DNA of 64,000 nt from Mytilus galloprovincialis (Eukaryota > Mollusca > Bivalvia > Mytilida > Mytilidae): the NCBI RefSeq assembly GCF_965363235.1, contig NC_134839.1, positions 58,185,560 to 58,249,559 on the forward strand, in the 5' to 3' direction. The position numbers and the translations under genes are program-made. Below the pieces are notes generated by a model. It did not search any database. It saw only the letters and a list, made by a program, of their open reading frames with translations, and was not told where the DNA came from. This document shows, piece after piece, positions 36,011 to 48,800 of this stretch. Within the stretch, counting starts at the first letter, position 1; every line of letters starts with the position of its first letter.

Positions 36011-38002
36011 CATTTCAGATTTTTCCAGAACAGTTGAAAAACAGTCCAACTAGCGCTGTATCAATGTAACTGCTAGTATACTAATTACCGAGGGTGTCAT
36101 CAGCTCAGTAGTCATTGTTTTCTAAACATATAAGAATATTTTAGAAAATAAGTTGAACCTCTATCAGGCGTTAGGTGACCTGGATTGAATTGGTTGATCT
36201 TTTAGGTGCTAGGTCGTATATAGATCCTTGTATACTCTGTGATCGGTTTCACAAAAAAATCTTACTAAGGTTGATCGTAAGTAATGAACAATTCAATTTA
36301 CGATAACCTTTAGTCATAAGAATTTTTGATGAAAATAATCCCTGGTGTTTATACAGTTGGCTTTCCGGCTAATGTTTTGGCAGGAACATATATTAAATAA
36401 GATATGCTGCTCCCAGGTTTTGCTACGAGTTCCGGAATTCCTTGAAGGTTATTTAGAAAACCATTGCAGATACACGAATTTATAAACCGTTATTTTCCTT
36501 GACCATCTAAAGACCACATAACAGATTGAAACACAATTTATTAGTATTTTTTACCAGATCCTTTTCAGGTTTTGGTGCCAATACATAAAAAAGAATTAAT
36601 GGGGGGAAATCGGCCTTTTGATTCTTGTTTTCTTCCAGGTAATTGGAACCGAATCCAATAACGTATTAATTTGGCCCAAATTGGCCTTCGTATGATACGC
36701 GTACCCGCAACCGATTTAATAATAAAACTGTCAAATTATCAGGAATGAAATGTTAAAATTGCACTCAAGTTTTTTTTAACACATACTTATTCAAATTTAG
36801 TATAATCTTTATTTTAACTTGCATTTATAATTAATTTTGAATAACCTATCAACTTTAGATTAAACTCAACACTCATCAAAATTAAGAAATATCACCAAAT
36901 AAATTGTACAGTAACCGAGAATAGTTTTTCACTTGTAAAGATGTCTGATTTTATATATCGTTCAAGAAAATAATGTTTGATAAAAAAAAGTGTATAGAGG
37001 AAACCTGTCATCGTTGTCGAAAAACACAAATTTCGTCAGGAATTTGTAAATAAAAATAGAGAAATAAGATGGAGATGTACAGTTATAAGTCGTGGTGTGC
37101 TAGGCTATTTTATTGTGCAGATGGATCTTGTACGGTTATTTTGAGTGAGGAATTAGATCATTTACATAAAACGAGCATGAAACTAATACTCAGAAACTAA
37201 AAAGACCTCTGAGAAAAAGACAGATTTTGACTGAAAGCAGCACACAAACACGAAAAGCAATTAACTGATATGTTAATAATTTATTCTGATCTTTTTAAAA
37301 GAAAAGAAAGATTTGAAATATCTTAATTCATGTACATTGAAAGAAGGAAATTGCACTTATCTCAACCAAAAAATCAAGCCCATGCAGTTCACAGAATTCT
37401 TGATGTTAAGTGTTGTTATAACAAACGAAGATGATGATGACTTTGTTTTGTGTAAAAAACGATCAATATCATTATGCAACTGACGATTATTATTGCTTAT
37501 TGTCCAGACTTAAAAATATGTCGTCTGTGGAAACATGTAGTTTAATGAATTTCAGCTAAGTCATTATTTTTTTGGTAGAAAGAGGAAATATTTTGTTAAA
37601 AATCTTTTCCTTGATTCGAAGTTATTATATAATTTATTCCGGTTTAATATTTTCAATTTTGTGAAACTGTCTACCAAGGAATTTCAACTCTATTTTCCTT
37701 ATGGTAAATACAAATATTATATATATCTTTAGCTTTGTCGTGCTTTTTAATAGCACTATTCTATCATTGACTTTGTGGTTTGTATTTATTTAAGTGTAGG
37801 AATAAATTACTCATGACACCGCGTCTGAAAAGATAGGAAATTCCCAATTTCCCGCATCTTGCGAAACTTTTCATTTCTGTTTGAAATTATTATGATTTGA
37901 TAATAAGAAATTTCCAAACATATGTTTATAAGAGTATACTAGTTCATATCTATGTATTATTTGCTGCACAGAGTTAGAGAGATCAAGTTTATAGTAGAAA
38001 TC
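36011..38002. other. Upstream region of the DUF5662-like gene
   Basis: About 2 kb of AT-rich DNA without coding potential or clear repeats. Regulatory content other than the TATA box is not readable. Confidence 0.4.
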
Positions 38003-38010
38003 TATAAATA
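38003..38010 (+). promoter_or_regulatory. TATA box
   Basis: TATAAATA lies 37 bases before the ATG at 38047, so transcription would start only a few bases before the start codon. A canonical TATA is unlike the PSMC2 promoter and suggests regulated expression (inference). Confidence 0.65.
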
Positions 38011-38046
38011 GCTTTTATATCGACCTACTTTCGTTTTACCCAAAGA

Positions 38047-38700
38047 ATGTCACAACTAGAGTTGCTTCGTTCATGCATTTCAGAAGACAAACAGAATGAA
38101 GTTGAAAATTTGTTTAGTGAAAAGGGACTTGTAGAAACTGTATGTCATTTATGGGAAAACATTTGGACAGAAGAAGAAAAGCTGCAAGCGGAAAATGATA
38201 TTAAAAAGCGTAACGAGGAAAGCAAGTATTACAAACTTTTATTCATTGAATTTAACATCAAAAAACATTATGATCAAGTAGACTCACATAGACATTTTGT
38301 GCAGAAAGCTTATAACAGACTTAAAGATTTCGTCCCAAATATGCTAAAAGATGATGCTGAAAAACACGATCTTTCCAAATACGACTTTTCTCAGGCTATA
38401 GGATATACTGTCCGCTGGGTTCATATGATCGACAATGATGCATGGAAAAAATCATTAGATGACCACTACAAACGTGAACACCACCATCCACAAAATTTTG
38501 GTCAAGAACGAATGTCGCAAAGGTTCTTAGAAGAAAGTCTCATTGATATGGTCGGCAGTCGATGGGAAAGAAATCTAAAAGGCGATGAAAATGCAAAGAA
38601 TTCTGACCTCGTGGATTTTCACCCTCAATACCTCACTAGATACCACAAGGATGATTTAAAAGTTGTGAGTGATCTCATCAATAAAATCAAGGAATCCTAA
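38047..38700 (+). CDS. Single-exon gene, DUF5662-like (HD-like) protein, 217 residues
   Basis: One uninterrupted frame from MSQLELLRSC to a TAA stop, with a TATA box upstream and poly(A) signals downstream. Residues 1-72 are a charged, helical-looking N-terminal part without signal peptide. From about residue 78 there is a spaced histidine/aspartate pattern: HRHFV (H81), KHDLSK (H107, D108), DDHYK (H140), HHHP (145-148), then a DMVGSRWER segment. The order H...HD.SK...H...HHPE-like...M...DMV.W matches DUF5662 (PF18907), a family I know mainly from phages, bacteria and large DNA viruses and which looks like a divergent HD metal-dependent hydrolase. Catalysis and substrate are unknown. No introns although its neighbours have many, so an origin by retroposition or transfer is possible. 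Confidence 0.75.
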   Translation: MSQLELLRSCISEDKQNEVENLFSEKGLVETVCHLWENIWTEEEKLQAENDIKKRNEESKYYKLLFIEFNIKKHYDQVDSHRHFVQKAYNRLKDFVPNMLKDDAEKHDLSKYDFSQAIGYTVRWVHMIDNDAWKKSLDDHYKREHHHPQNFGQERMSQRFLEESLIDMVGSRWERNLKGDENAKNSDLVDFHPQYLTRYHKDDLKVVSDLINKIKES

Positions 38701-38838
38701 CAATATACAAAACCGGAGTGATTACAGAAGGTCTACGTATTTAGAATGGATATTATTAACTAGTCATTTAAATTATTGTATGTTAGCACTCGAGCGATTT
38801 TTACGAGCACTGCTATTTTAATAGCCAAGTTTTCTGAA

Positions 38839-38868
38839 AATAAACCATGTTGAACGGTGACGAATAAA
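38839..38868 (+). terminator. Poly(A) signals of the DUF5662-like gene
   Basis: Two AATAAA motifs, at 38839-38844 and 38863-38868, lie 140-170 bases after the stop codon. Confidence 0.6.
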
Positions 38869-39639
38869 TTGAAACCGCACAAGGACGAACCAAACTTCCA
38901 CCAGATATTGGTGTTAACGACTTTATCTCCGTATGTGATTCTATTTTTTTTTTAATTTCCTTCTATTTGTACAAAATCATTGTTGTTCCTACACTAATGT
39001 AAGATAAAATTTATATTTTTTTCTATATATATGATAATAAAACTTAGTATTGCGTTTGATAAAGTTATTGTTATTTTATATGAATGTAAGTTCATACAGC
39101 AGAATATTCAATTTCGATATATTATTATCACGAAATAGCAAAGTATATAAAAGTATATAAGATTTTTTTTTCTGAGACGAGTGCCTGTGCGAAATAGCTA
39201 TAATTTATCATGATTGCCAATAAGACAACTCTGCATTAGAGACCATGTAAAGGATGTAGAAATTTACAACTTCAGGCATAAATGAGACACGTTTTGTTGT
39301 ACTATTTAATATGCTTGTTTGTTTTAGATTCATTTTATTGTCTTGTTTAGATAAATTTAATTTGTGTTGTACCAAATCTGGAGCTTATAATTCTGTGGTT
39401 ATCTTTGTTGGTGTCTATTTTACGTTTATTATTTTGCCATATATCAGGCCGATGCTTTTTTTGTTTCTAGGTAAACTAGGTTCGTAACATCACGAGGCAA
39501 ATATGATTGTTTTGACGTTAGGAATTTTTTACCATTTTGGTTTTGAATGTTCTTGGTGGTATTGTTTAGACAAAACAAAGTTGCAACTTCCTTAGTCAAA
39601 TGTTATGATTTTTGGCCTACGATGAATTCAGACGTTCTG

Positions 39640-39745
39640 TTTAACCTTCAGAGCTGCATCAAGCTTGAAGACTGTGTCCATACTTGCCCAACTATTCAGC
39701 GGTCGTATCAATCTGTGCCATACGGAGCATTTTGTTTTGACATGT
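39640..39745 (+). mobile_element. 3' fragment of the HINE-like family
   Basis: agagctgcatcaagcttgaa, then gtccatacttgccc, ggtcgtat and cggagca follow the order of the right ends at 22235-22333, 22990-23086 and 60816-60915. Only this end is present. Confidence 0.6.
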
Positions 39746-39914
39746 TCTTCTCCTTCTGACGCTTTGCTTGTGAGAACTAAAATTTATGGTTTACAAGGAA
39801 GGACTTTAAAGGTTGGGTTTTCAACTAACTTGAATTTTGACTTTTGAAATATTGAAATATCGTTTCGACACAAGAGGCTGTTTCATTGTAAAGCACAACA
39901 CATGAGCATCTATT

Positions 39915-40240
39915 ATATACGAATAAGAAGGTGTGGTATGATTGTCAAATATACAATTCTACACCAGAGTCCAAATTCAAATAAAAATTGTCAATAATAG
40001 GTCACCGTACGGCCTTCAAAAATGAGGAGATACCCATACCACATGGTCAGCGATATAAAAGGTATCGAAATGACAAATGTAAGTATTTACAATTCAAACG
40101 AGGAAACTAACGTCCTGATTTATGAACAAATGAATGAACGCAAAACTGTGTCTGATCCTATTGTCAATGTTTGGACAATAAAATATTTCAAACGAACTAA
40201 ACTGAACTACCAACACGGGCACAGCGAACGAGTTTAAACT
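39915..40240 (+). repeat. Short interspersed repeat
   Basis: Contains aaggtgtggtatgattgtca, gtcaccgtacggccttcaa and caattcaaacgaggaaacta, the block order of the family also at 25440 and 58008. The 71-codon frame at 40022-40237 is part of this repeat. Confidence 0.6.
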
Positions 40241-41459
40241 GGAATTTGCTTGTAGTCAGTCGAGAACCAGTTTAAAACCAGCTGTGATTTGAAAACACCG
40301 TTATAGATCACTGGTGGTAAGCGGATGGTCGTAACTTAAGTTACGACCATCCGAATATAGACGACAACTCTAGGGATAAATTTTTCTTTCCCGATTTTCG
40401 TGCAGTAAAAGATTTATTTGAGTCAAACCGCTTGTCTCATACATGCTAATCGTCAGTGCATTGATATTGAAACAAAATTTGATACATAAAAACATTCCAA
40501 TTTTCGTAAAATAGTCATTCAATAATTCGAGCATGATGTTCATAACTAAAACAACTAAAATGTTCAGGATGGTCGTAACTTAAAATTGTGATGGTCGTAA
40601 CTCTTTATTAAGTAGGACCGAATAAGACAAGTCAAGAGTTTTTAACGTGTCTTTTATTATATGAATATATTATATGATATATTTATGCAGTTGATTTTAC
40701 CATGGAAGTAATATTGAAAATTTAAATATTACTTCCATGATTTCACCAAATGATAAAAACTAAAGGGGCGAAGAGAGGGTAACAGGTAAAGTGCGAAAGG
40801 GAAGAAAATGGGAACGAATCGAAAAAAAATACAAAATGAAATGACCAGTCTCTGTTACTTTAAATATAATGCATTAAATTAACCAATAGGCAAATATTTT
40901 TAAGCGGTTAAATTCAATAACAATATTTTCTCAAATGTGAAGAATTCATTTCAAAACAAGAAATACAGCTCTGGTTATTATAATTGTTATTTACGAATTA
41001 AGAAAATGCGTTTTTAGCAAATTTGACATCACATGAAAACAGTATCCTGATTTTTTTGATTTTTTTATTTTGCATCTTTAAAAAGATAAACTTTTTAAAA
41101 ACTATTATGTACCTACTAGGTGAAATTTAAAAGAAAATCTACAATTTAAAGTTTATACTTTAAGTCGAAAGAGCATAAGTAAGGAATCAAGGGTTTTATC
41201 GAGACTAGACCATACCCGCGAATTCGCAGGTCCGTACTCGAATTAAAGAACATACGCATTATTCTTAGCCTGGATTTTGAGAAGTCGTATTGTCATTTAG
41301 TAGTCAAGCTGATTATAAGGTGCAATGTCGAAATTCAGGTATATTTATTACCTGTGGTTTTAGAAATTCTGAATACGCCTATTGGTACCATGCTAATCGC
41401 TATACATCTTTGTCGTTCTTTTGGAAAATACCATGAACCCTGGACCACAGTTTTTTTTT

Positions 41460-43740
41460 ATTCCCAATTCATATTGGGAACGATGCATGCGATCTTAAAA
41501 TAACTATCAAGGAATTACAATTACTGATTCATTGGGGAAGATTTTTAATAAGATACTTTATACACGTCTTTGTCAATTCTTAGATAAATATCAATGATTA
41601 CTTAATACACGTCTTTGTAAATTCTTAGATAAATATCATATCATTGATGATAGCCAAATTGGGTTTACCAAAAAAAACACGACAATCTGACCATGTGTTC
41701 ATTCTAAGAACTATTATTGAACTAAGTATTGTAATACAAAAGAAGGTAGAGTGTTTGCCTGCTTTGTTGATTTCCAGAAGGCTTTTGATACTGTCATTCT
41801 CCCAGGGATAAAACTTAAGCTATTGAATATAGTTAAAGAATATGGTAACAGATCTCTTTTGAACTAAAGCTTGAGTAAAACAGATAGACAATTTGAGTTC
41901 ATTTTTTTTTTAAATTTTCATAAATGAACTTTCTGATTGTTTTAAAAGTCCCCCTGATCCAACTGTTGTTAATCACGACCAATCCACTATCTCAACCTGT
42001 ACGATTCGCTCGTGTATGTAACAATGTTTTAGATAAAGAGAGAAATTTTTGTATTACTGAAAAATTATTACACCAGGGTTTTCGATATCACAAACTAGTC
42101 AAAACATTTACTAAATTTTATCAACGGTATAAGGACATCATTCGTAAATATAGCTCAACATGCAGACTTCTTATACGTTCAGGTATTTCACATCCAATAT
42201 TTTATGGAAATATTCTTTATAAAGAACAAAAATGTCAGTATTCACCTCGGAAGCTAACAAACCCTTTAAATAGACTTATTAAGAAGGAATATAGTTACGA
42301 TACTGTTGTCAGGTCATTAAAGATTGCATATTTTGGCGTTAATATTGATTCACTTATAGGGTCTTTGCATCGGAACTAAACACATTTATTTAAAAACCAG
42401 TTGCTGGCATGACACGGGTTATGTTCTTCTCATATATGTTATGATGGTATGATACTAAAGCCCTCACGGGAAGGATTGTACCTGATATTCATATGATGAA
42501 GACATAATCTTTCAATCAGTTTAATTGAAGTCTGGAGCTGGCATGTCAGTTAACTGCTAGTAGTCTGATGCTATTTATGTATTATTGTCATTTTGTTTAT
42601 TTTCTCTGGTTACATCTTCTGACCTCAGACTCGGACTTCTCTTGAACTGAATTTTGAGGTGCATATTGTTATGCGTTTACTTTTCTGCATTGGCTAGAGG
42701 TATAGGGGGAGGGTTGAGATCTCATTTACATGCTTAACCCCGCCGCATTTTTGCGCCTGTCCCAAGTCAGGAGCCTCTGGCCTTTGTTAGTCTTGTATTA
42801 TTTTTAATTTTAGTTTCTTGTGTACGATTTGGAGTTTAGTATGGCGTTCATTATCACTGAACTAGTATATATATTTGTTTATGGGCCAGCTGAAAGACGC
42901 CTCCGGGTGCGGGAATTTCTCGCTGCATTGAAGACCTGTTGGTGACCTTCTGCTGTTGTCTTCTCTATGGTCGGGTTGTTGTCTCTTTGACACATTCCTC
43001 ATTTCCATTCTCAATTTTATTCACTCTTTACTATATATGCTGATGATATTGTCATTTGTTTCAACTTCAGCAACAGGACTTCAGAGTTAACTTGATGGAT
43101 TCTGTACTTATTGTAAAGATGGTTGTTTGAAAATTACTCACATTAAAACCAAGGTGCTTGTATTTAACAAGACAGGCAGACATATCAAATATGATTTTTT
43201 ATTTTGATAACAGACTTATTGATTGTGCTCAACATTGTAAATATTTAGGAATAACTTTTAGTGCATCTGCATCTTTTTCCTTCGCTCAGAGAGAATTGTA
43301 TAATAAGGCGTTAAAAGATTACCATAAGCTACGCAAAGACTTTCTGTCACTGAATCCAAGTTTAAAAACAGCCTTCATGTATTTGAGCATACAATAAAAC
43401 CTATTCTCTTATATAATACATAAATTTGGAGATATTTCAACCCTTTTAAAAAAAATTCTATGAGTACAAATATAGATCAGGCGTATCCTAAGCTTCTTTC
43501 AGAAAGACTACACATTGAATTTTGTAAACATTTGGTGTTACCAAAAAAGCAACACATTTTGCTACTCTTTTTGAACTCGGTAGATTCCCTCTGCATTTTG
43601 ACATTGCAAAGTCTATGATCAAATACTGGCACAGGCTTGAAAATTTGGGATCATCTTTCCATTACAAGAAGAGGCATATTTAGAGTCAGAATTACTGTGT
43701 ACACGAGTCAAAAGTTCCTTCATGGTATGGATCCTTAAAC
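41460..43740 (+). pseudogene. Non-LTR retrotransposon reverse transcriptase, decayed and interrupted
   Basis: The left part (to ~41985) reads with frameshifts GKIFNKILYTRL, DDSQIGF and CFVDFQKAFDTV, the early reverse-transcriptase blocks. The right part (from ~43013) gives LYADDIVI with the catalytic YADD, then HCKYLGITF and a C-terminal stretch ending near 43740. Stops and frameshifts are numerous. About 1 kb of Penelope-like sequence lies between the two halves. A ~50 bp segment (acacgtctttgt..attcttagat) is duplicated at 41570-41630. Confidence 0.7.
41990..43012 (+). mobile_element. Penelope-like or related retroelement, 3' fragment
   Basis: Residues ~25-151 of the frame 41924-42379 (PVRFARVCNNVL..., GFRYHKLVKTFTKFY, RKLTNPLNRLI) look like the C-terminal part of a Penelope-like reverse transcriptase; I am moderately sure of the class. 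The rest is 3' untranslated sequence with ccccgccgcatttttgcgcc and gtcccaagtcagg, matching a second copy at 62592-63232. It is inserted in the LINE at 41460-43740. Confidence 0.55.
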
Positions 43741-44640
43741 TTTATTCTTAAGCAATTTACATTGTTTACTGTTTATCACGGCTGATGATAATGTATTTTT
43801 TTTAACTTCAGCAAAAAGACACTTATACATAGCTTGTAGCCAGGATAATATTTAAAAGATAGAACTTTATGCTTCAACTCAGCGTGCTGCTCTTTTAAAT
43901 CTGAGTACATTCGTACAATATAAACATATAACATAAACATTATTTTCAACCTGCATATGTATGTAATAGTTGCCGCAGTACATTTAGTTCTACCTTGTAA
44001 TATTATCCAGACGACAAGTCTGGCTACAAACTACTATTATTTGATCTTACTCTTAAATTCAACGTGTGTAGCATTGTAAAATATATATCAACATATTCAT
44101 ACTTTCTAGGTTAACATAATGTTATTTGCGACACCATGGATTAAGTTTTCATTCTGAACCAATACTCAGAACAAAAATCAATGATATACCGCAAGATCGT
44201 CATGCAATCGACATAAAATAAAGACAACACGTTAAAAACACCAGGCATTACTGATTTGTAAAAATTGTACGTTCAATAATTTAATAAAAAAACGTCAATG
44301 AAAAAAATCTGAAAACAAATATGAGGGAATACAAGTGTATTCACCAATTTGATGCCTTAACGTACAGTAAAAAATATATTAATACTCAACCCTAACATAC
44401 AATTTGGCTTGTTGCGAGTTGATTAGTTTTCACTGTTACTCCTAAATGATGGTCGTTTGGAATATATCAAAAATGTATGTTGATAATTCTTTAACTTAAT
44501 TTCTGCATACCATTATCAGAATTACAAATTAAATAATATTGTTTGTAGTAAACTTTATATAACAACTGAGTTTAGTAACATGCTTATGTGCACAGTACTT
44601 TTGAAATAATTTGATAAAAGTTCGTCTAAATACTTGAGTT
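43741..44640. other. Interior of the 4.7 kb element, unassigned
   Basis: AT-rich sequence without recognisable coding content between the LINE remnant and the right inverted repeat. Confidence 0.4.
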
Positions 44641-45287
44641 AAGGTCATCTTTTAAAGTTACGACCATCTTGTGTCAGTTACGACATCATCCAAAATACTA
44701 TAGTTGACATTACGACCATCACAATTTAAAGTTACCACCATCATGCTCGAATTTTTGAATGACTCTTTTACGAAAATTGGAATGATTTTATTTGTCAAAT
44801 TTGGTTTCAATAACAACGCACTCACGATAAGTGTATATGAGACAAGCGGTTTGACTCAAATGAACCTTTTACTGCACGAAAATCGGGAAAGAAAAACTTA
44901 TCTCTGGAGTTGTCTCCCATTTTCGGATGGTCGTAACTTAACTTAAAGTTACGACCATCCGAAAATGGGAGACAACATTATCTTACCACCAGTGATAGAT
45001 GGTATTAAAATCAACAATAAGGAAAGATAAAATCGTCCCTTTTGTTGTAACCTTTTGTGTAGAGTTTCCGTGTAAAACTGGAATATATTAATATATGGAA
45101 GTATTTTACCATTTATTTTTTACTTATTTTATGTAAGTTCCATATGTGTAAATTTCGGCAGTATATATAAGAAAATTTATTCTTTATTATTTAACGACAA
45201 AATGCACATTCTAATACAAAGAAAACAAAATTGCAAACGGTTGATTTTTGATTCGTCATTGACACAATGAAAGGATTACTGATATAG

Positions 45288-45440
45288 CTATGATATAGGA
45301 GGATGTGGTATGAGTGCCAATGAGACAACTTTTCATTCAAGTCACAATCATAAAAGCAAACCATTATAGGTCAAGGTACGGTCTTCAACACGGAGCCTAT
45401 ACTGACACCGCACAGCAAGCTATAAGGCCCATACTCCACT
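45288..45440 (+). mobile_element. Short interspersed repeat, plus copy
   Basis: Starts tatgatataggaggatgtgg, continues gtgccaatgagacaac and cttcaacacggagcc, and ends caagctataaggcccat. Same family as 15968-16312 and 46060-46242. Confidence 0.65.
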
Positions 45441-45807
45441 ATTATGCAATACGCTTTGTAATCAAAAGGAAGATTCATTCACTTTTGTCCTTAAACTAGA
45501 CCGAATCAACTTAGTCACTAGGTCATTCAATTTTAACACAAAAAGTCAGTAAAATTAAACTATTTCAAACATTTTACAAAATAGAAGGGATATGGTAAGC
45601 AGTCCACAATTCTATCAAAAAAAGAAACAGGCTTAACATAATTGTTGTGTAAGTGGAATTGGTCTATAATGCTGTGTAATATTACATTGCTATCTTGTTC
45701 AGAAATGACGTTTCGTTTCTAGCACGTAGTTCTCCACACGACCTAAAAGTGGTGCCTTATCTATTTGTCAAGTTATATTACTCAACTACTTTAATTACTG
45801 GGCCACG

Positions 45808-48800
45808 ATGAAACAAATCATTGTTTGTATATTTGGAATTTTTATAAGTTTTTCAAATGCAGGTAAAACGACTTAAATTCAATTTTAAAACTATATCTAA
45901 AAAAACAGTGCTCGTGTTACATGTGTTCTTTGCGGTTTATTTTAGAATCACTTTTGATAACATTACTAATATACTAAAACTAAGTTTCATCACTGTTGTT
46001 TGTTACTGGTGTTGATGTATTGGGATTGGGAAATTAACGTTTTTATGAACTAAATTATGGGTTTTCCGTTTGAATGGTTTTACACTAGTAATTTTTTAGA
46101 CCCTTTATAGCTTGCTCTTCGGTGTAAGCCAACGCTCCGTGTTGAAGACCATACTTTGACCTATAATGGTTTACTTTAAAATTGTGACTTGGATGGAGAG
46201 TTGTCTCATTGGCAGTCATACCACATCTTCGTCTATCTATATTCTAACGGAGGGTTGATCTTACTGGTATATTAATGTTGTGTACACATTTTAATGATGT
46301 ACAAATTATGATTTGTCTAGAATTTTTGTACAAGTTTAATATCTGTGTTTTTTATCGCTTAACACAAATGGATGATACAAGTACACTCTTGTGTTTCGCA
46401 TATTTCTGTTATATTCCATGACTACAGGATACAGTCTTATACTGAGCATTGGCATAATAAATTCTATAAGAACTGAGACTATTATACTAATAGTCTCAGA
46501 TAAGAACACAAACGGACTTTTTATGGATATAATTTTGGTAAAAGGAGAAATAGAATAGAATGTAAACCATTCAGGTGTCTTTGTTTCCAGTTTTAAAACA
46601 AGGAAATAGCACTAAATATTAGGATGAAGTATATGTATTCAAATTTAATCAATTGATCAAAAAAATAATCTTGTCCACTTTTTTTTCATTTAGAAACAAT
46701 TTCCAGCAAAATTATTTAGCATTAAATGAACATGATGAATAAATAACAGGCGTAATTTATTTGGGGCCGGGGGTACATTATCTGACCGGAATGTCTGCTT
46801 CGCCGAATTGATATATTAAATACTTTTGTCAAGGCCCGATTGCAACCTGCCTTCTGGGTGTGGCCTTTATGACTTCATTTGCCGATCGTCATTCATATAT
46901 TCTTTATAAATTCGTTGCCATTTCAGACTAATTCGTAGCCTTTGGTTGGCTTGGAACCCGTCACTTCCCTTGTTGGGTGAAACATTTCAACCAAATATTT
47001 GGATAACACTTGTTGTTGGTCTTTCTTAACTCGTGTCGGTCGTATTGTAAATTTCACATAATAGCAGCTGCACGGCGTATATCTTGTTTACAACAAGAAA
47101 TCTGTGAGGTTACCCTAACTAAACATACAACAGACGAGAATTTTCCATGTCCATTTTTTACTTACAAAGTCCCACATCAAATATATTAGTACATAGCTTT
47201 GGATCCATCAAATCATTTAATAATCGACAATTAATGGGGAGAATACGGCCTCAAAATGTCCAACACTTACACTTTAACTATAAAATTATAAAATATACAT
47301 GCCCCACGTCAGGAACCATTAACAAAAGTGCATCGTTGACACTTATTTTATATTTTTTAACCAAAAAAAGGTTCAAAAAAATTTTAGCCTCGCTCCGCTC
47401 GGCGAAATTAATATATACTTCGCCCCCCTTTCCAAACTTTGGGATCCGCCCCTGATTATTTTTGCACACCTTTATAACTGCTGTTTCTATTCTTGAATAG
47501 ATTATGGACATTCAGGTTGCGGTGGAGCAGGTGTATTAACCCGTCAGACTGGAACATTCACAACCCAACATTATAATGGACATCACCAATATAGGCCAAA
47601 CTCTCAATGTACGTGGAAGATACATGCATCAGCAGGAAAAGTGGTCAGACTCAGTGCAACAGCATTCCACATAGAAGATGACGTCAAGTAATTATCAAAT
47701 ATAAATATATTTTTTGGGTTCAATCATTTATGACTTTTCCAATTTTTAATCTGACATATTTTTCAAGGGCACTTGTCTCAGAAATTGTTTTCCCTGTGTA
47801 CCTTAATAATAGGTTTATAGGGGAAAAAATTCTGGGACAAGTGCCTATGATATTTTTGTCTGGAAGTATGTTTTTACAAGATGGATGTATTTTTGATGTA
47901 TGTATGAAGAAAACCTATATGCTGCGATATGCATACATTATAAAAGAACAAAATTCTGTACTTTTCAAACCGCATTAAACTCAATTGGTTTATTCCAGGA
48001 TTGTTGCATATAGTTGGAAGTAAATGGCACAATTGCTCTTCCACTCTCAGAGCGGGGCACTGGCATTGGGCATGTTAAGCTTGTAAATATGAAATATAAA
48101 AGTCTCCAATGCTTCGGTTTAGTTATTTACAATCACATTATAAGAAATATCCCCGTATTATTCTGTTTTAGTTATTACTCTACGTATTAGAGGATTTCAC
48201 TATTATTTGTTTTTAATTTCTCTTTAATTTTGCTATTTAAAAATCTCTGCACTCGTTTGGTGCACCAATCCTTCCTATATTGTTATATGGAATCGAGAGG
48301 CGAAAGATATAAAAGGGGAACTCAAACGTTCAAATGCCCATTAAGTCGAAAAACGAAACAATGTGTCATGCTCTGACTCTTTTCGAGTCTATGCAAGTTC
48401 AAATAAATGTAAAATAGACTACCAAAGATCTAATTTCAACACCGAATTCTTTGTCAGAAGGACAAAACTATACAAAGAGACAGCACTGATATCGACAAAC
48501 ACTGTCTCGTGGTCTCATTGAGGTATAATTCGTTTCTATTTATAGTAAAACATTTACTCCGTTTGTCATAATTATTGTTCGTTTATTCAAAAAAGGAGTA
48601 TTTTTTCTCTTTGGTGTAAATGTTGTTGTTCTTTTTCCAAGTTGTGACTACGATTTTGTTGCTGTTTACGACGGGTCTAGTAAAAGTTCCAAATTAATAG
48701 GCAAGTTTTGTGGCCGGGATGAAGTAGAGCTGGTGTCATCTGGAAGATATCTGTTTGTGGAATTCGTATCAGACGACAGTACACAGTTTAATGGGTTCAG

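Larger units (their letters stand above)
40309..44994. mobile_element. 4.7 kb transposon with long terminal inverted repeats and palindromic tips
   Basis: The ends are cactggtggtaag and its exact complement cttaccaccagtg, flanked by the direct repeat atagat (40303-40308 and 44995-45000). The inverted repeats extend about 330 bp (40309-40640 and 44640-44994). Just inside each tip is a long palindrome built on gatggtcgtaac and its complement (32 bp perfect at 40322-40353; 68 bp at 44909-44976), and that 12-mer recurs three to four times in each arm. The interior has no transposase; it holds a decayed LINE broken by a Penelope-like fragment. The superfamily is uncertain. Confidence 0.8.

Noticed and set aside
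37840..37890. Interferon-type response element (gcgaaacttttcatttctg) upstream of the DUF5662-like gene
   Set aside because: The GAAA blocks are not at the required two-base spacing and the region is AT-rich, so chance matches are likely.
40309..44994. Polinton/Maverick identification for the 4.7 kb element, based on the 6 bp duplication and long inverted repeats
   Set aside because: The ends do not start with AG, the length is far too short, and no polymerase, integrase or capsid genes are present.
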